Of a stretch of 64,000 nt of DNA, positions 10,128 through 19,134 are shown piece by piece. This DNA is from Haematospirillum sp. H4485 (lineage in GTDB: Bacteria > Pseudomonadota > Alphaproteobacteria > Rhodospirillales > Rhodospirillaceae): the NCBI RefSeq assembly GCF_012102745.1, contig NZ_JAAVSY010000014.1, positions 1 to 64,000 of the forward strand. Reading direction: 5' to 3'. Made by a program: the position numbers and the translations under genes. The first letter of the stretch is position 1. Every line of letters starts with the position of its first letter. The notes under the pieces were generated by a model. It was given only the letters and a program-made list of their open reading frames with translations, ran no database searches and was not told the origin of the DNA.

Positions 10128-10290
10128 TGGCAGGTCTCCTGGCTTACGGGTCAACATCCTGTGCCACCTTCCCGCCAGGCAAAACGCTGCCTTGGCAGTG
10201 GTATGTCGGCACGGACTCTCCGCCTACAGTTGCGGGGACAGCCACATCAGGGAAACCTCGTAGAGAAGTTTTCCATCCGTTGTTCCCTTT
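10128..10290 (-). promoter_or_regulatory. Cobalamin riboswitch
   Basis: Read on the minus strand, the leader contains the conserved blocks of the AdoCbl riboswitch in order: CCCCGCAACTGTA, CCACTG, GGGAAGG, and finally GTAAGCCAGGAGACCTGCC, the best-known 3' signature. It lies about 170 bases upstream of the btuB start. Between them are two further hairpins, one CCGATAC/GTATCGG at about 10090-10112 and one GTCACC/GGTGAC near 10025-10050, which may form the expression platform. Boundaries are approximate. Confidence 0.95.
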
Positions 10291-10452
10291 TCATCCGGAT
10301 ACACGTGCATTCCGGAACCACAGACGCAGTGAAATCGCTAAACAAATGACACGTTCCTGTCAAGGGATGACGTTGAGCATCACCCGACGATTATGCAATC
10401 AGATTCTGAATTGCTGTGTATGAAGATCTCTTTTTATGGGACATATAAGGGC

Positions 10453-10875
10453 ATGTCTGTATCAGGGAGGAGCAGATTGCTACGCTATGTTTGGATTGTT
10501 ATCGGCATCTTGATGATAGGGATTGGTGCTGTTGGTATCTTGCTTCCGGGGGTGCCAACAACCGTTTTCGTCTTGGTTGCCGTCTGGGCTTTTACGAAGG
10601 GCAATCCGGAATGGGCTGCACGTCTGGAAACCCACCCTGTTTTTGGTCCCTTGATTGAAGATTGGCGCCGACACCGTGCCATTCCGTTATCAGCCAAGAT
10701 AATGGCGGTTTCAATGATGGCAACCTCTCTTCTTGCTCTTTTTTTATGGTCGCCCCTGCCATTTTACGGCATCGTCTTTATTGGTGTCGTTATGGGACTG
10801 GCTGCTACCTGGATTCTATGCTGCCCCACGGCCCGCCCCTCAGATCGTTCCGCAGCGTCCGATCATCGATCATGA
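10453..10875 (+). CDS. DUF454 (YbaN) family inner-membrane protein
   Basis: Small membrane protein of about 140 residues. Two hydrophobic hairpins flank a cytoplasmic loop; the family signature G-I-L-L-P-G-V-P-T-T-x-F-V-L-V-A-x-W-A-F is present, followed by R-L-E-T-H-P-V-F-G-P-L-I-x-D-W and a second pair of membrane segments. Function of the family is unknown. Start is uncertain: ATG 10453 has AAGGG too close, ATG 10420 has no RBS; the membrane core begins shortly after 10453. It is divergent from the riboswitch/btuB transcript. Confidence 0.8.
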   Translation: MSVSGRSRLLRYVWIVIGILMIGIGAVGILLPGVPTTVFVLVAVWAFTKGNPEWAARLETHPVFGPLIEDWRRHRAIPLSAKIMAVSMMATSLLALFLWSPLPFYGIVFIGVVMGLAATWILCCPTARPSDRSAASDHRS

Positions 10876-10897
10876 TGTCGGACACTGCGGAGTATGA

Positions 10898-12181
10898 TCA
10901 GGCCAATTCGTTCCCCATCGTGAACAAGGCCGTCGTGCTGATTGCCGGGGATGGGGATGCACCTTGGTAAATACCTGTTTCAAGGTAATGAGTGACCGGG
11001 TCAAGACCGGCTTCGACAAGTTGTGGGTTCTGTTCTACGTACCACGTAACATCAAATAATGGATTGGGATCACGACCTTCCATCCATCCCTGTTCCTGAA
11101 AATGAGCCCATGGGTCCATACCAGCAGCAGCGACATCTGGATTCTGTTGCAGATAGAAATCGGCATCAAAACCAATGTTCATACTGGCCATGACCGTTGG
11201 ATCACTTGTGACTTCAAGACTGGTATCAAGGAATACAAGTCGTTCAATATCAAAGGCGACAATTTTCCCTTCAGGTGTATCAATCCGAATACCAAGCCCA
11301 AAGTTTGTCACCTGAACATCTGACATCGGGATGACAAAAGCTATGGTATCAAAGCCCTGTCCACCAACGACAAGATCGAAACCATGTGATGCATGGAATA
11401 CATCATCTCCATCGCTTCCATAGATCGCATCACTGCCGGATGTGCCGGCGATGATATCAGAGCCATCTGTACCACGAATAACTCTGGCATCTGATTTATT
11501 GACAAAAATAACACGGTCAGGCTGGCTGGCATCTTTGTAGGTACTGTAATTATTCCCTTCCATCCAGCTTTTTATGGAGCGGAAATTGGTGCCAATATCC
11601 GCTGCGGCCATACGTGTAGATATAATACCAACAACATGCGGATCATCATCGCTCCCGCGCCACAAAGGTCCTCCGCTATTGCCCGGGTACACCGCGTGTT
11701 CGTTGATATTGATGAAGCTGGTCGCGAAATTGTAGCTTGCCTTTGCGACGTCATCGATCATCTCCCCGTGGTATACGTCCGGAAAACCCGTGACATGCGT
11801 CAGGCCTTGGTAGAAAGTGTGGTCCATTTTCATGGTATCGCCAACGGAAGATACCTTCTGTTCGAACCCAATAATGGCAACATCACGCCGCATTTCTTCG
11901 TAGCCCATGCGACCGTCGCCATCGTCGTCTACCCTGTTGCTTTGTACGGATGAAGCCTTGAAGAACCCAAGTGGTGCACGACCGGTATCATATCCCGGTG
12001 CGACACGAACCTCTGTTGCGTAGCCCAGTTCTCCTCTGTATACGCAGTGGGCCGCTGTAAGGACATCGTTGTCACCGACAATCACGCCGCTTCCTGTTGC
12101 GGCTACCCCCCCCGGCCATTTGGAGTATACAAAGACGACCGATTTCCAAGGGGCATCTGTTGTGTTGTAGACCTTGGACAT
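10898..12181 (-). CDS. Secreted trypsin-like serine protease with RTX repeats
   Basis: A 427-residue protein in three parts. Residues 1-235 are a chymotrypsin-fold protease with catalytic H45 (L-T-A-A-H45-C), D100 (R-R-D100-V-A) and S169 (G-N-S169-G-G-P). A loop at 85-96 (D-D-D-G-D-G-R-M-G-Y-E-E) resembles an EF-hand calcium site. Residues about 245-295 carry degenerate glycine/aspartate RTX nonapeptides (G-T-D-G-S-D, G-T-S-G-S-D, Y-G-S-D-G-D-D). The C-terminus has two repeats of the form F-D-x-x-(F/W)-Y-x-x-Q-N-P-x-x-x-x-A-G-x-D-P, common on alphaproteobacterial secreted proteins. There is no N-terminal signal peptide, so type I secretion is likely. The start is set by GGAGGTGGAA directly upstream. 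Confidence 0.88.
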   Translation of the reverse strand: MSKVYNTTDAPWKSVVFVYSKWPGGVAATGSGVIVGDNDVLTAAHCVYRGELGYATEVRVAPGYDTGRAPLGFFKASSVQSNRVDDDGDGRMGYEEMRRDVAIIGFEQKVSSVGDTMKMDHTFYQGLTHVTGFPDVYHGEMIDDVAKASYNFATSFININEHAVYPGNSGGPLWRGSDDDPHVVGIISTRMAAADIGTNFRSIKSWMEGNNYSTYKDASQPDRVIFVNKSDARVIRGTDGSDIIAGTSGSDAIYGSDGDDVFHASHGFDLVVGGQGFDTIAFVIPMSDVQVTNFGLGIRIDTPEGKIVAFDIERLVFLDTSLEVTSDPTVMASMNIGFDADFYLQQNPDVAAAGMDPWAHFQEQGWMEGRDPNPLFDVTWYVEQNPQLVEAGLDPVTHYLETGIYQGASPSPAISTTALFTMGNELA

Positions 12182-12513
12182 TTCCACCTCCCCCGAATTG
12201 TTCTCTCCAAGCATCCAGCCTTGTAAGTATACGTACAAGATGCGTTCCGTTGGGGAGGTGATAAAATATTCGTGCAGGAGTGATGTTTTCCTTGTGCCAG
12301 CAGTCCAAAGGCAACTCTCGCTACAATATATATCAATATATTATAACTATAAACGCTTGATAACCATATTTTTATTGTATGTTTGCGCTCATTGAGCACG
12401 GATGTATCTGCCCGGCGAACAAATATCTTATAACTAGATAAGTGGCGCAAGATATATTTATCTTGGATTGCATGTCCTATTTTCAGATAATGTCATGCCA
12501 AAAACCTGTTATT
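12182..12513. other. Intergenic stretch, AT-rich, no gene seen
   Basis: About 330 bases between the efflux lipoprotein stop and the protease start. It is AT-rich with a perfect TATAAT on the minus strand near 12334, but I could not pair it with a convincing -35 box. It presumably holds the protease promoter. No coding sequence or RNA gene is recognisable. Confidence 0.5.
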
Positions 12514-14277
12514 CTAATCTACCTTACAGCGTAAACCTGCCTTGCGTAGGGTCTGGCAGACGGCTTCTGCTTTGTCCTTGTCAGGAAATCCGCCAAGGCG
12601 GGCCCTGAACCAGTGACGCTGACGTTTGCCCTTTTTCAGTTTTCCTGTTTCCTTTGGCCACAACTTGATCATGTCCGCATCCACAAGGCGCTCACGGGTC
12701 AGGCGGCGCCACAGAGCATCCAGTGCCGGTTTCTCGTACAGGCCTGCGAGGACAATCAGATATCCCTCTGGTTTCTCATCCGTATCCAGCATGATACCGG
12801 CAGGAATAGCTGGTCTTTTTTGTGCCAGCGCGGGTAGGGTTTCTTCCACTGTCAGGCCACCGCCCAGGGCGGAGAACAAGTCAATGACATAGCGCGCCTG
12901 GTCAAGGCGGGCCTTGTGGATCTCATCTTGATCCCGCCGGAAGGTTCTTTCTGTATCGAGAAGAGTCATATAGTCGCTGGCACCAACAGTGTATGACTGT
13001 TGGCTGAACTCCCAAGCGGTCCGTGAGGCGTTCAGGGCTGCTTCTTGCGCCTTGTATCGCAGGGCACTGAAGTAAATTCCCGAAAGGGCATCTTCAACAT
13101 CCCGCACACCATCAACAAGAGCTTGGCCATAATTCTCGATCAATTCTTCATGGCGTGCCTTTGCCAGATCGATCTGGCTGTTACGCTTGCCATAGTCAAA
13201 CAAGGTTGCTGTCAAATTTGCCGCTGCATTCCACATCAGGGTGTGTGGTCTGAACAGCGTGTCCATCGTCTTGCTTCCTGTGCTTCCGCCAGCCGAAAGG
13301 TCAAGGGAAGGCAAAAGCCGTGCGCGTGCTGCATCGATATCGGCTTCCGCAGCAAGGAGTTCGGCCTCGGCTGCTTTTATGTCGGGACGCAGCAACAAAA
13401 GTTTTGGTGGTACGGCGGGAATATCTGCCTGGATGACCACGTCATCCAGGCTATTGGCAGACAGAGGCAATTTGTCCGGTGTTGTACCGATCAGGCGTGC
13501 CAGGCGGTGAACAAGCTCTGCCCTTGCCAGCTCAAGGGACGGAATGGTGGCTCGCACGCTGCTGACAGCCGCTCGTTGTTGCTGGACTTCTATACCGGAT
13601 GCGTCCCCTTCCTGTTGGCGCTTCAGAACAGAGGTAAGCAGCCTGTCCAGCGCTCGTTCAGTATCAACGGTGACGCGAACGCGGTCGCTCATGGAAAGAT
13701 ATTCCATCCACGTACGAACGACCGATGCAACAACAGTTCGTTTGGTATTCTCCAAATTGAAGGCCGCTTGCCATATCCGTCGACCGGCCGCTTCGGCCGC
13801 ACTGTTGCGTTCACCCCATAGATCAATCCGCCAATCAACGCGGGCCCCAATGCGGAAGCTGCGTTCTGAACGAGGATTTCCGCCTTTTGGAACTGATCCG
13901 AGGCCATCAAGCGGGCTTTCAACATTGGCCTGCAAAGGTGCTGTTAGTACAGGCAGTTCGTCAGCATAGATTGCTGCGGCGCGTGCTCTTTCCTGTTCAA
14001 GCTTGTAGAGTGCAATGCGAATATCGTGGTTCTGCACCAAGGCTTGATCAACCAGCTGGTTCAGCTCTTCAGAATCAAAAAGGAGCCACCATTCGGGAAG
14101 AGCTTCGTCCACAGGTACAGGCGGCAGCGCCTGGCGGGCCGTATCACTGACAAAAGTGGCGGGCAGGGGAATGTCCGGTGTTTCACGGTCACCGCCCGGA
14201 AGAGCGCACCCGGACACAAGCAGAGGAAATACAAGACAACAGACAGTCCGTGCATTCCCTGTATATCCAAGCCACAT
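12514..14277 (-). CDS. NodT/OprM-type outer-membrane efflux lipoprotein fused to a SPOR-like domain
   Basis: 587-residue outer-membrane factor. A lipobox L-V-S-G-C around residue 24 follows a signal peptide. The W-W-x-x-F-x-x-x-x-L segment near 65, A-R-V-D-W-x-I-D-L-W-G, and the two duplicated alpha-helical arms (A-A-E-A-x-L-L-A-A-E-A-D-I-D-A-A-R-A) are typical of the TolC-like family. Family members normally end near residue 480; here an extra 100 residues (Y-L-I-V-L-A-G-L-Y at start, R-A-R-L-G-G-F-P-D-K-D-K-A and C-Q-T-L-R-K-A-G at end) look like a SPOR peptidoglycan-binding domain. No membrane-fusion protein or pump gene is adjacent, so partners are elsewhere. It might serve the RTX protease next door, but that is conjecture. 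Confidence 0.85.
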   Translation of the reverse strand: MWLGYTGNARTVCCLVFPLLVSGCALPGGDRETPDIPLPATFVSDTARQALPPVPVDEALPEWWLLFDSEELNQLVDQALVQNHDIRIALYKLEQERARAAAIYADELPVLTAPLQANVESPLDGLGSVPKGGNPRSERSFRIGARVDWRIDLWGERNSAAEAAGRRIWQAAFNLENTKRTVVASVVRTWMEYLSMSDRVRVTVDTERALDRLLTSVLKRQQEGDASGIEVQQQRAAVSSVRATIPSLELARAELVHRLARLIGTTPDKLPLSANSLDDVVIQADIPAVPPKLLLLRPDIKAAEAELLAAEADIDAARARLLPSLDLSAGGSTGSKTMDTLFRPHTLMWNAAANLTATLFDYGKRNSQIDLAKARHEELIENYGQALVDGVRDVEDALSGIYFSALRYKAQEAALNASRTAWEFSQQSYTVGASDYMTLLDTERTFRRDQDEIHKARLDQARYVIDLFSALGGGLTVEETLPALAQKRPAIPAGIMLDTDEKPEGYLIVLAGLYEKPALDALWRRLTRERLVDADMIKLWPKETGKLKKGKRQRHWFRARLGGFPDKDKAEAVCQTLRKAGLRCKVD

Positions 14278-14413
14278 TATCTCTGATTCCCCATATCATT
14301 TCTGCGTCCCAGTCGCGGTCATTATCGGGAAAAACATTTTTCCTGCAAGTGAAGGTGTGCCTTGGAACCAAACATAATGCAGTGATATCAGCATTGCGGA
14401 GATCAGTATTTTA

Positions 14414-14758
14414 TTATCTTGATGCCGTTACAATAATCTCGACAAGATATTCAGGTGTTGCCAGACGTGATTCCCCGGTTGCGCGCGCAGGGGCATATCC
14501 TTCTGGTACCCAAGTATCCCAGATTTGATTCATTGCTTCAAAGTCAGCTATATCCGCGAGCCAGATCTGGGCAAACAGGATCTTGTTTTTGTTGCTACCC
14601 GCCAGTGCAAGCAGCCGGTCAACCTCAGCCAAGGCCTGAGCTGTTTGTTCAGAAACGGTATAGCCCGGTTCACCGACCTGTCCTGACAAATATATTGTCT
14701 CTCCATGAATAACGGCCTGACTCATACGTTGGTCTGTTTCAATGCGGACAAGGGACAT
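14414..14758 (-). CDS. RidA family enamine/imine deaminase
   Basis: A 114-residue YjgF/YER057c/UK114 protein. The fold-typical segments are I-Y-L-S-G-Q-V, T-A-Q-A-L-A-E-V-D-R-L-L, V-P-E-G-x-x-P-A-R-A-T-G-E and a C-terminal V-E-I-I-V-T-A. The arginine in P-A-R and the final acidic residue correspond to the substrate-binding positions of canonical RidA, which hydrolyses reactive enamines such as 2-aminoacrylate. Start 14758 follows AGAGGA; the earlier ATG at 14791 adds a basic tail unlike the family. Monocistronic by appearance. Confidence 0.9.
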   Translation of the reverse strand: MSLVRIETDQRMSQAVIHGETIYLSGQVGEPGYTVSEQTAQALAEVDRLLALAGSNKNKILFAQIWLADIADFEAMNQIWDTWVPEGYAPARATGESRLATPEYLVEIIVTASR

Positions 14759-14886
14759 GTGGTATGATCCTCTGCAGGGCCTGTTCTTCATAATACTAGG
14801 CCCGCAGGTGTAATATGTTCACTATGCGTCAGTCTATAGTGAACCGGATGTGCGGGGTGATTGATATATCCTTATGCGGACCGGAT

Positions 14887-14914
14887 ACCCCGGCACACAG
14901 TGTGATGCCGGGGT
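14887..14914 (-). terminator. Hairpin after the toxin/propeller block
   Basis: Perfect 9-bp stem ACCCCGGCA / TGCCGGGGT with a ten-base loop, 22 bases downstream of the stop of the propeller gene at 14936. No U-tract follows on either strand, so it may be a transcript-end stabiliser or a factor-assisted terminator. Confidence 0.45.
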
Positions 14915-14935
14915 GCGTGATTCCAGGCAGAGTGC

Positions 14936-16234
14936 CTAGATTGCCTTGATATAGGGTCTCGCAAGCCCATGGATGGGCAGGTATGGTACGGAGAAGTATT
15001 TGTTCCTGTCGTAGCGTTGTTTGATCGTATCCTGGAAGGCAGGCAGCGCAATCAGGGCAGCTTCTGTGCCTGCTGCCAGCAGTTTTCCTTTGGCGCATGC
15101 AAGGGCATAAACGGAAACGCTGTGGAATGCAGCATCAAATGTTGGAACGAATGTCCAGTTTCTTCCATCTTCCGATGCTGCCAGCTTGTTTGGCCCGTAA
15201 CCGGCGACAAGAAAAAGATTTTTGTTTTGGGCAACAGGTGCACACAGGGTAGAAAAAGCCCGCTTCAAGCCGGTATTATACCCTGACCAAGTACGTCCGT
15301 CAGTCGACATGGCAACCATACCATTATCGCTGGCGGCAAGAAAAATTCCTTTCTTGTCGCCTGTTTGTCCCCATGTGACGGAGCGGATCTGGAAATCGGC
15401 ATCAAGTCCGGCGTCCGTGTTCGAGAAGGTGGTCCATGAGATGCCATCATGAGACACTGCAAAGTGACCGCCCCAGTCTCCGGCAACAAACAGTCCTTCC
15501 CCCGTATCTGTATACCCCCAGGTCAATGGGTTCCCTGTGCTTGAATCTGATCCAATGTGGCATCTTGTGGGAGCACTCCAGTGGAGTGCATCCTGTGATG
15601 TGGATGCATTTCCGAATGAGTCCAGAACAACAAGAATATGCCGGTCGGGATCAAAAGCGATACCCTGTATGACACCCATCAGACCTGCGTCGCGCCGTGT
15701 CCACAGTACACCATCCGGTGATGTTGCCAGAACACCATCACGTCCACCGGCAATGAACGTCGAGCGCCCGTTTAGCAGTGGAGCCCAGAGTAGATCATAT
15801 ACCCAACTTTCCCCGAAGATATCCCGGGCGGCAGGTTGCTCTGTCCAGAATATCCCGTCGGGGGATGTTGCGATAATTCCTTGGTATGCGCCCTGATGAT
15901 AGCGCATACCCGTTGCAACCAGTACGTCTTCCCCTTCTGCTATTGTATATATCGTCCCTTCGTGAAAAATAGCGGCTGCATTGCTCTGCTGCCACAGTGT
16001 TGGCAGGAGCTGCCCTGCCTGCCTGGATGTGTCCAGTTCCAGGGAGGCCAGATAGTCTGCCAGAGACGTCCATTCTTGCCGCTTGTAAACTCCTCCGTCT
16101 GCTGGTAGCCAGTCTGGTGTCAGAGGTTTCAGCGACCAGCGTATATCGCCAACATTCCACAGGCTGATCTGTTCTCTGGATTCATTATTATCTTTATTAT
16201 TATTTGAATAATGAGCATCTGTAGATCTTGTCAT
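14936..16234 (-). CDS. Beta-propeller-like repeat protein with tail-collar-like N-terminus
   Basis: 432 residues of unknown function. The N-terminus has the pattern G-D-I-x-W-S-x-x-x-x-x-D-W-L-P-A-D-G-G, which resembles the phage tail-collar signature (GWL-x-x-D-G). From about residue 80 on there are six or so repeats with the core S-x-D-G-x-x-W-T, each followed by a strand like L-F-V-A-G-D or I-F-L-A-A-S-D-N-G. This spacing suggests a BNR/Ycf48-like beta propeller. No signal peptide. Start follows AAGAGAG. It is the last gene of the minus-strand block that begins with the toxin-like genes, and is a paralogue of the next gene upstream. Association with the toxin is positional only. Confidence 0.7.
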   Translation of the reverse strand: MTRSTDAHYSNNNKDNNESREQISLWNVGDIRWSLKPLTPDWLPADGGVYKRQEWTSLADYLASLELDTSRQAGQLLPTLWQQSNAAAIFHEGTIYTIAEGEDVLVATGMRYHQGAYQGIIATSPDGIFWTEQPAARDIFGESWVYDLLWAPLLNGRSTFIAGGRDGVLATSPDGVLWTRRDAGLMGVIQGIAFDPDRHILVVLDSFGNASTSQDALHWSAPTRCHIGSDSSTGNPLTWGYTDTGEGLFVAGDWGGHFAVSHDGISWTTFSNTDAGLDADFQIRSVTWGQTGDKKGIFLAASDNGMVAMSTDGRTWSGYNTGLKRAFSTLCAPVAQNKNLFLVAGYGPNKLAASEDGRNWTFVPTFDAAFHSVSVYALACAKGKLLAAGTEAALIALPAFQDTIKQRYDRNKYFSVPYLPIHGLARPYIKAI

Positions 16235-16293
16235 TTTATTTCTCTCTTATACGTTTCCAATGATTATATTTTATTATTACATGCGCTGCGGCA

Positions 16294-17674
16294 TTAACGT
16301 GATGCGCAAATATAGGCATTCAAGCCATGTGCTGGCTCTATGTAGGGTGTTATAAATTCTGTTTCAGGATCATGATGAACCAAAGAAGGATATGGTTTGG
16401 CCAACGATGTAACAGGGACTTCTGATGCAGCAATGGGTTTATGGGCAAGATCATGCATGGCCGCAAAGCCGCTACTCCCCCCGACGAAGAGCTTACCATT
16501 TGCATACATCAGTGCAGTTATGTTATTGTCTTGAAGAAGATCGTTTATGCCGCTGATGCTTTTCCACGTCCATCCGTCTGTAGAGACAGCTAGCGAACTT
16601 TTGCCATATCCACCAATAACAAACAGGCTGCCGCCATCAGCCATAGGCACCCATGTTGCGCAGAATATGTGTTTTAGGGGGGGTATCTTGGACATTCCAC
16701 ATGTGTCCATTCTCGGAAAGAATGGCCCGCCCATTGTTGCAACCTGCGATAAAAACCCCACAACCATCATCGCGACGTCCCCATGTCATGCAGCGTATTG
16801 CTCGGCTGAGGTCATGCTCAACAGGGTCATTATGGCAATAATTCCATTCTTCTCCATCCCGGGATGCAAAGATTTTTCTATTTGCAGGAGCAGCCATAAA
16901 GAGGCCAGACCGTGCTCCTGTTATGCCCCAGGTTAAGGTATTTCCAAGCCATGAGTGTATTTGTGCATTTTCAGTTACGTTTAACGAATTCCAGTCCTGC
17001 CCATTTGCTGACGTATGAACGGAGCCAGACTGGTCGAGAACCATGAACATGCCTTGCGTATTGCCCTTGGTCAGGCCGTAGGTCACACCCTGAATGCTCC
17101 CACGTGCACGAAGACTGCATGGGGTCCAGTTTGCTCCATCTGCTGACATGGCAACCATTCCATTGGAGGCTCCGGCAATGAACATGGGACTACCATCGGG
17201 CTGGTGACCGTAAGCAACGTCAGTTATTCTGGATCCCAGCGTGGCCACGTTGGCAGATTCACTAGGGACCCAATGGATGCCATCATAAGAAAAAGCCAGA
17301 ACAGGCTTGCTTTTTCCGTTGCTGGAATGTTTGCCGGCCGCAACTAGAACGTTATCGCCAGCAACCATTGAAAAGATATTTCCTTCCTCGAACAATACCC
17401 TGATATCTACAATGGTCTCCCAGTTCTCTTTTTGAGAACCAGATAGATCTATCCCGTATGTATTTGGTTTACTTTTACGGTGTTGCATCATCCAGCGTGG
17501 GGCAATATCTGCCAGTAGTGGCCAGTCCTCACGCCTTCTGGGTTTTCCATCAGCGGGAAGCCAGCAGGTCGAGTCCGGGATGCGGGCAGACCACAGAACA
17601 TCACCGATGTTCCACGTTTGAATTTCTTTGTCACGGGTATTTTTACCATAGAAATTATTCTTTGTTTCATTCAT
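16294..17674 (-). pseudogene. Second propeller-like protein, frame broken at a C7 tract
   Basis: Paralogue of the gene at 14936. The upstream reading (start 17674) runs 345 residues with the same N-terminal collar-like motif (G-D-V-L-W-S, C-W-L-P-A-D-G) and repeats (M-S-A-D-G-A-N-W-T), then leaves homology after Q-D-T-P-P and stops at 16637. The homologous sequence (H-I-F-C-A-T-W-V, then V-I-G-G-Y-G-K-S-S, V-S-T-D-G-W-T-W-K) continues in another frame to 16294. The switch falls at the run of seven G (plus strand) at 16677-16683; removing one base restores an open frame of roughly 460 codons. It is therefore either a pseudogene, a phase-variable gene caught off, or a sequencing slip. Confidence 0.8.
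16677..16683. repeat. Homopolymer G7 (C7 on coding strand)
   Basis: Seven consecutive G on the plus strand, exactly where the propeller gene loses its frame. In the coding strand the text is GAT ACC CCC CCT; with six C it would read on into the homologous frame, with eight C a TAA follows immediately. Runs of this type are classical slippage sites. Confidence 0.9.
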
Positions 17675-17891
17675 TTATCTAATTCATTCATATAATATAA
17701 ATTATTAATATCCATTTAATTTAAAAATAATTTTTAACATAAATTAATAAAATTCATATTCGATTAATGAATAATTTATATCTTGTGTTGTTGATTATCT
17801 ATGCAGTCATTATCTTTAATAAATAATTTTAATTATTATGGTTGGTGGCCCCAGTAATGGTTCCACCAACTTTCTATTATGGAGCGGAAAA

Positions 17892-19127
17892 TTAATGATC
17901 TTCTAGAATAGTAGAAAGAATACCAAAGCCGCGAGCTCTATCGAAGTAGGTATTGCCAACGCGAACCAGAAGTGTGGAGCAGAAATCATCAGCAAGATCA
18001 GAAAAATGATCCAGCAAAGAGTTTGTATCGCGTGGTGTGCGGTGACCGATGCGAGACGGGCAGCTTCCACGACGACTGAGAGCCCACCGACTGGAAAGCG
18101 CAACAGCAAGAACAGCACGCCAGTTGATGGCATTATCACTCAGACTGGAGGCGATATAAAGACGCGACCCATATGGGCTGTTTCTGCTGTGAGAAAGCTC
18201 CAGGCGTGGCGAGCCTTCACGGCTGCTGCTGTCCAAGGACATCTGTGACCCGAAGTCACTCAGGGTACGCCAGCTGTTTGTGATCAGGGCTTCATCTTGT
18301 GTCATGGTCCATGTGCGGCCATTGTCAAAGCCGGCATCGTGGATGCTCTCTGCCAGATTGCGGAATCGCATGCCTTCAAAATACGTTACGATAATCCTCA
18401 GAAGGGAGCGGGCAACGTCGGCAGTGCTGTCTTCGTCATCGTTGGCAGCGTTATGTTCTGCCAGCGTTGCAATAGCGGAACGCACCGTTCGCATGGAAGA
18501 GCGAAAGTTACCGCCATAGCGTCGCATGTTGGCCTTATGCTCCAAGCTTGGATAGTCATAAGACATATTCAGGTTTCTGGCGGTGGTTCCAGGTATGGTC
18601 AAATCCAGAGGAACTGCTGCCGTATCAGCCGATGCATGATGGTACGGTGCTGGTTCGTACATTCTGTGGAACACACGGTGACCTAGCCGACCATTGATAA
18701 AGCCCAAGACGTACAGGTCATTGTTGCGTACGACCAGATCAACTTGTTGCAATACGCTCCTGTTGTCTTCGTTCAGGGCCGCCATACTAACGATCGAATA
18801 CCCCCTGTCTCGTCGGGTGATGCGCACTGCTTCTTCACCGTTGTTTTCTTGGTCCATTTCTTCTTGGGCCAAGGGGCTGGGTATCGTTTCCTGTGGCTCT
18901 ATTGGTACGGGCGCTACTTCGGTCAGGCTATCTCTCAGACGCTGTATTTCCTGGAGGTAGGAATGATCTTGGTCTGATCCAGCCTCTGGCTGGGCTTCTG
19001 CGTTGGGGTGAGCGACGTAAGTCGTATGATGTATGATAGCATGTGCTGCGTGCGTAAAGCCAATAACACCACTGAAGGCAAGTCCAATTGGAATGATCAG
19101 GTGTTTTTTTAAAAGATTATTTTTCAT
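17892..19127 (-). CDS. Shiga-toxin-A-like ribosome-inactivating protein, copy 1
   Basis: 411 residues with a signal peptide (about 1-30, A-A-H-A). The central part aligns by eye with Shiga toxin A: L-Y139-V-L-G-F-I-N matches its LYVTGFVN; I-P-G-T-T-A then Y192-P-S-L-E matches FPGTTA and YTTLQ; V-A-R-S-L-L-R, E251-G-M-R254-F-R matches VARAMLR, EALRFR; M-T-Q-D-E and N-S-W286-R-T-L-S match MTAED and LNWGRLS. These are the catalytic positions of rRNA N-glycosidases, which remove one adenine of the 28S/23S sarcin-ricin loop. C356 and C383 bracket a loop with R363-T-P-R366, placed like the A1/A2 disulfide loop and furin site of Stx, and a short A2-like tail follows. A region of about 70 residues after the signal peptide is not Stx-like. 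Expected location: secreted. Activity inferred, not shown. Confidence 0.85.
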   Translation of the reverse strand: MKNNLLKKHLIIPIGLAFSGVIGFTHAAHAIIHHTTYVAHPNAEAQPEAGSDQDHSYLQEIQRLRDSLTEVAPVPIEPQETIPSPLAQEEMDQENNGEEAVRITRRDRGYSIVSMAALNEDNRSVLQQVDLVVRNNDLYVLGFINGRLGHRVFHRMYEPAPYHHASADTAAVPLDLTIPGTTARNLNMSYDYPSLEHKANMRRYGGNFRSSMRTVRSAIATLAEHNAANDDEDSTADVARSLLRIIVTYFEGMRFRNLAESIHDAGFDNGRTWTMTQDEALITNSWRTLSDFGSQMSLDSSSREGSPRLELSHSRNSPYGSRLYIASSLSDNAINWRAVLAVALSSRWALSRRGSCPSRIGHRTPRDTNSLLDHFSDLADDFCSTLLVRVGNTYFDRARGFGILSTILEDH

Positions 19128-19134
19128 TTTATTG

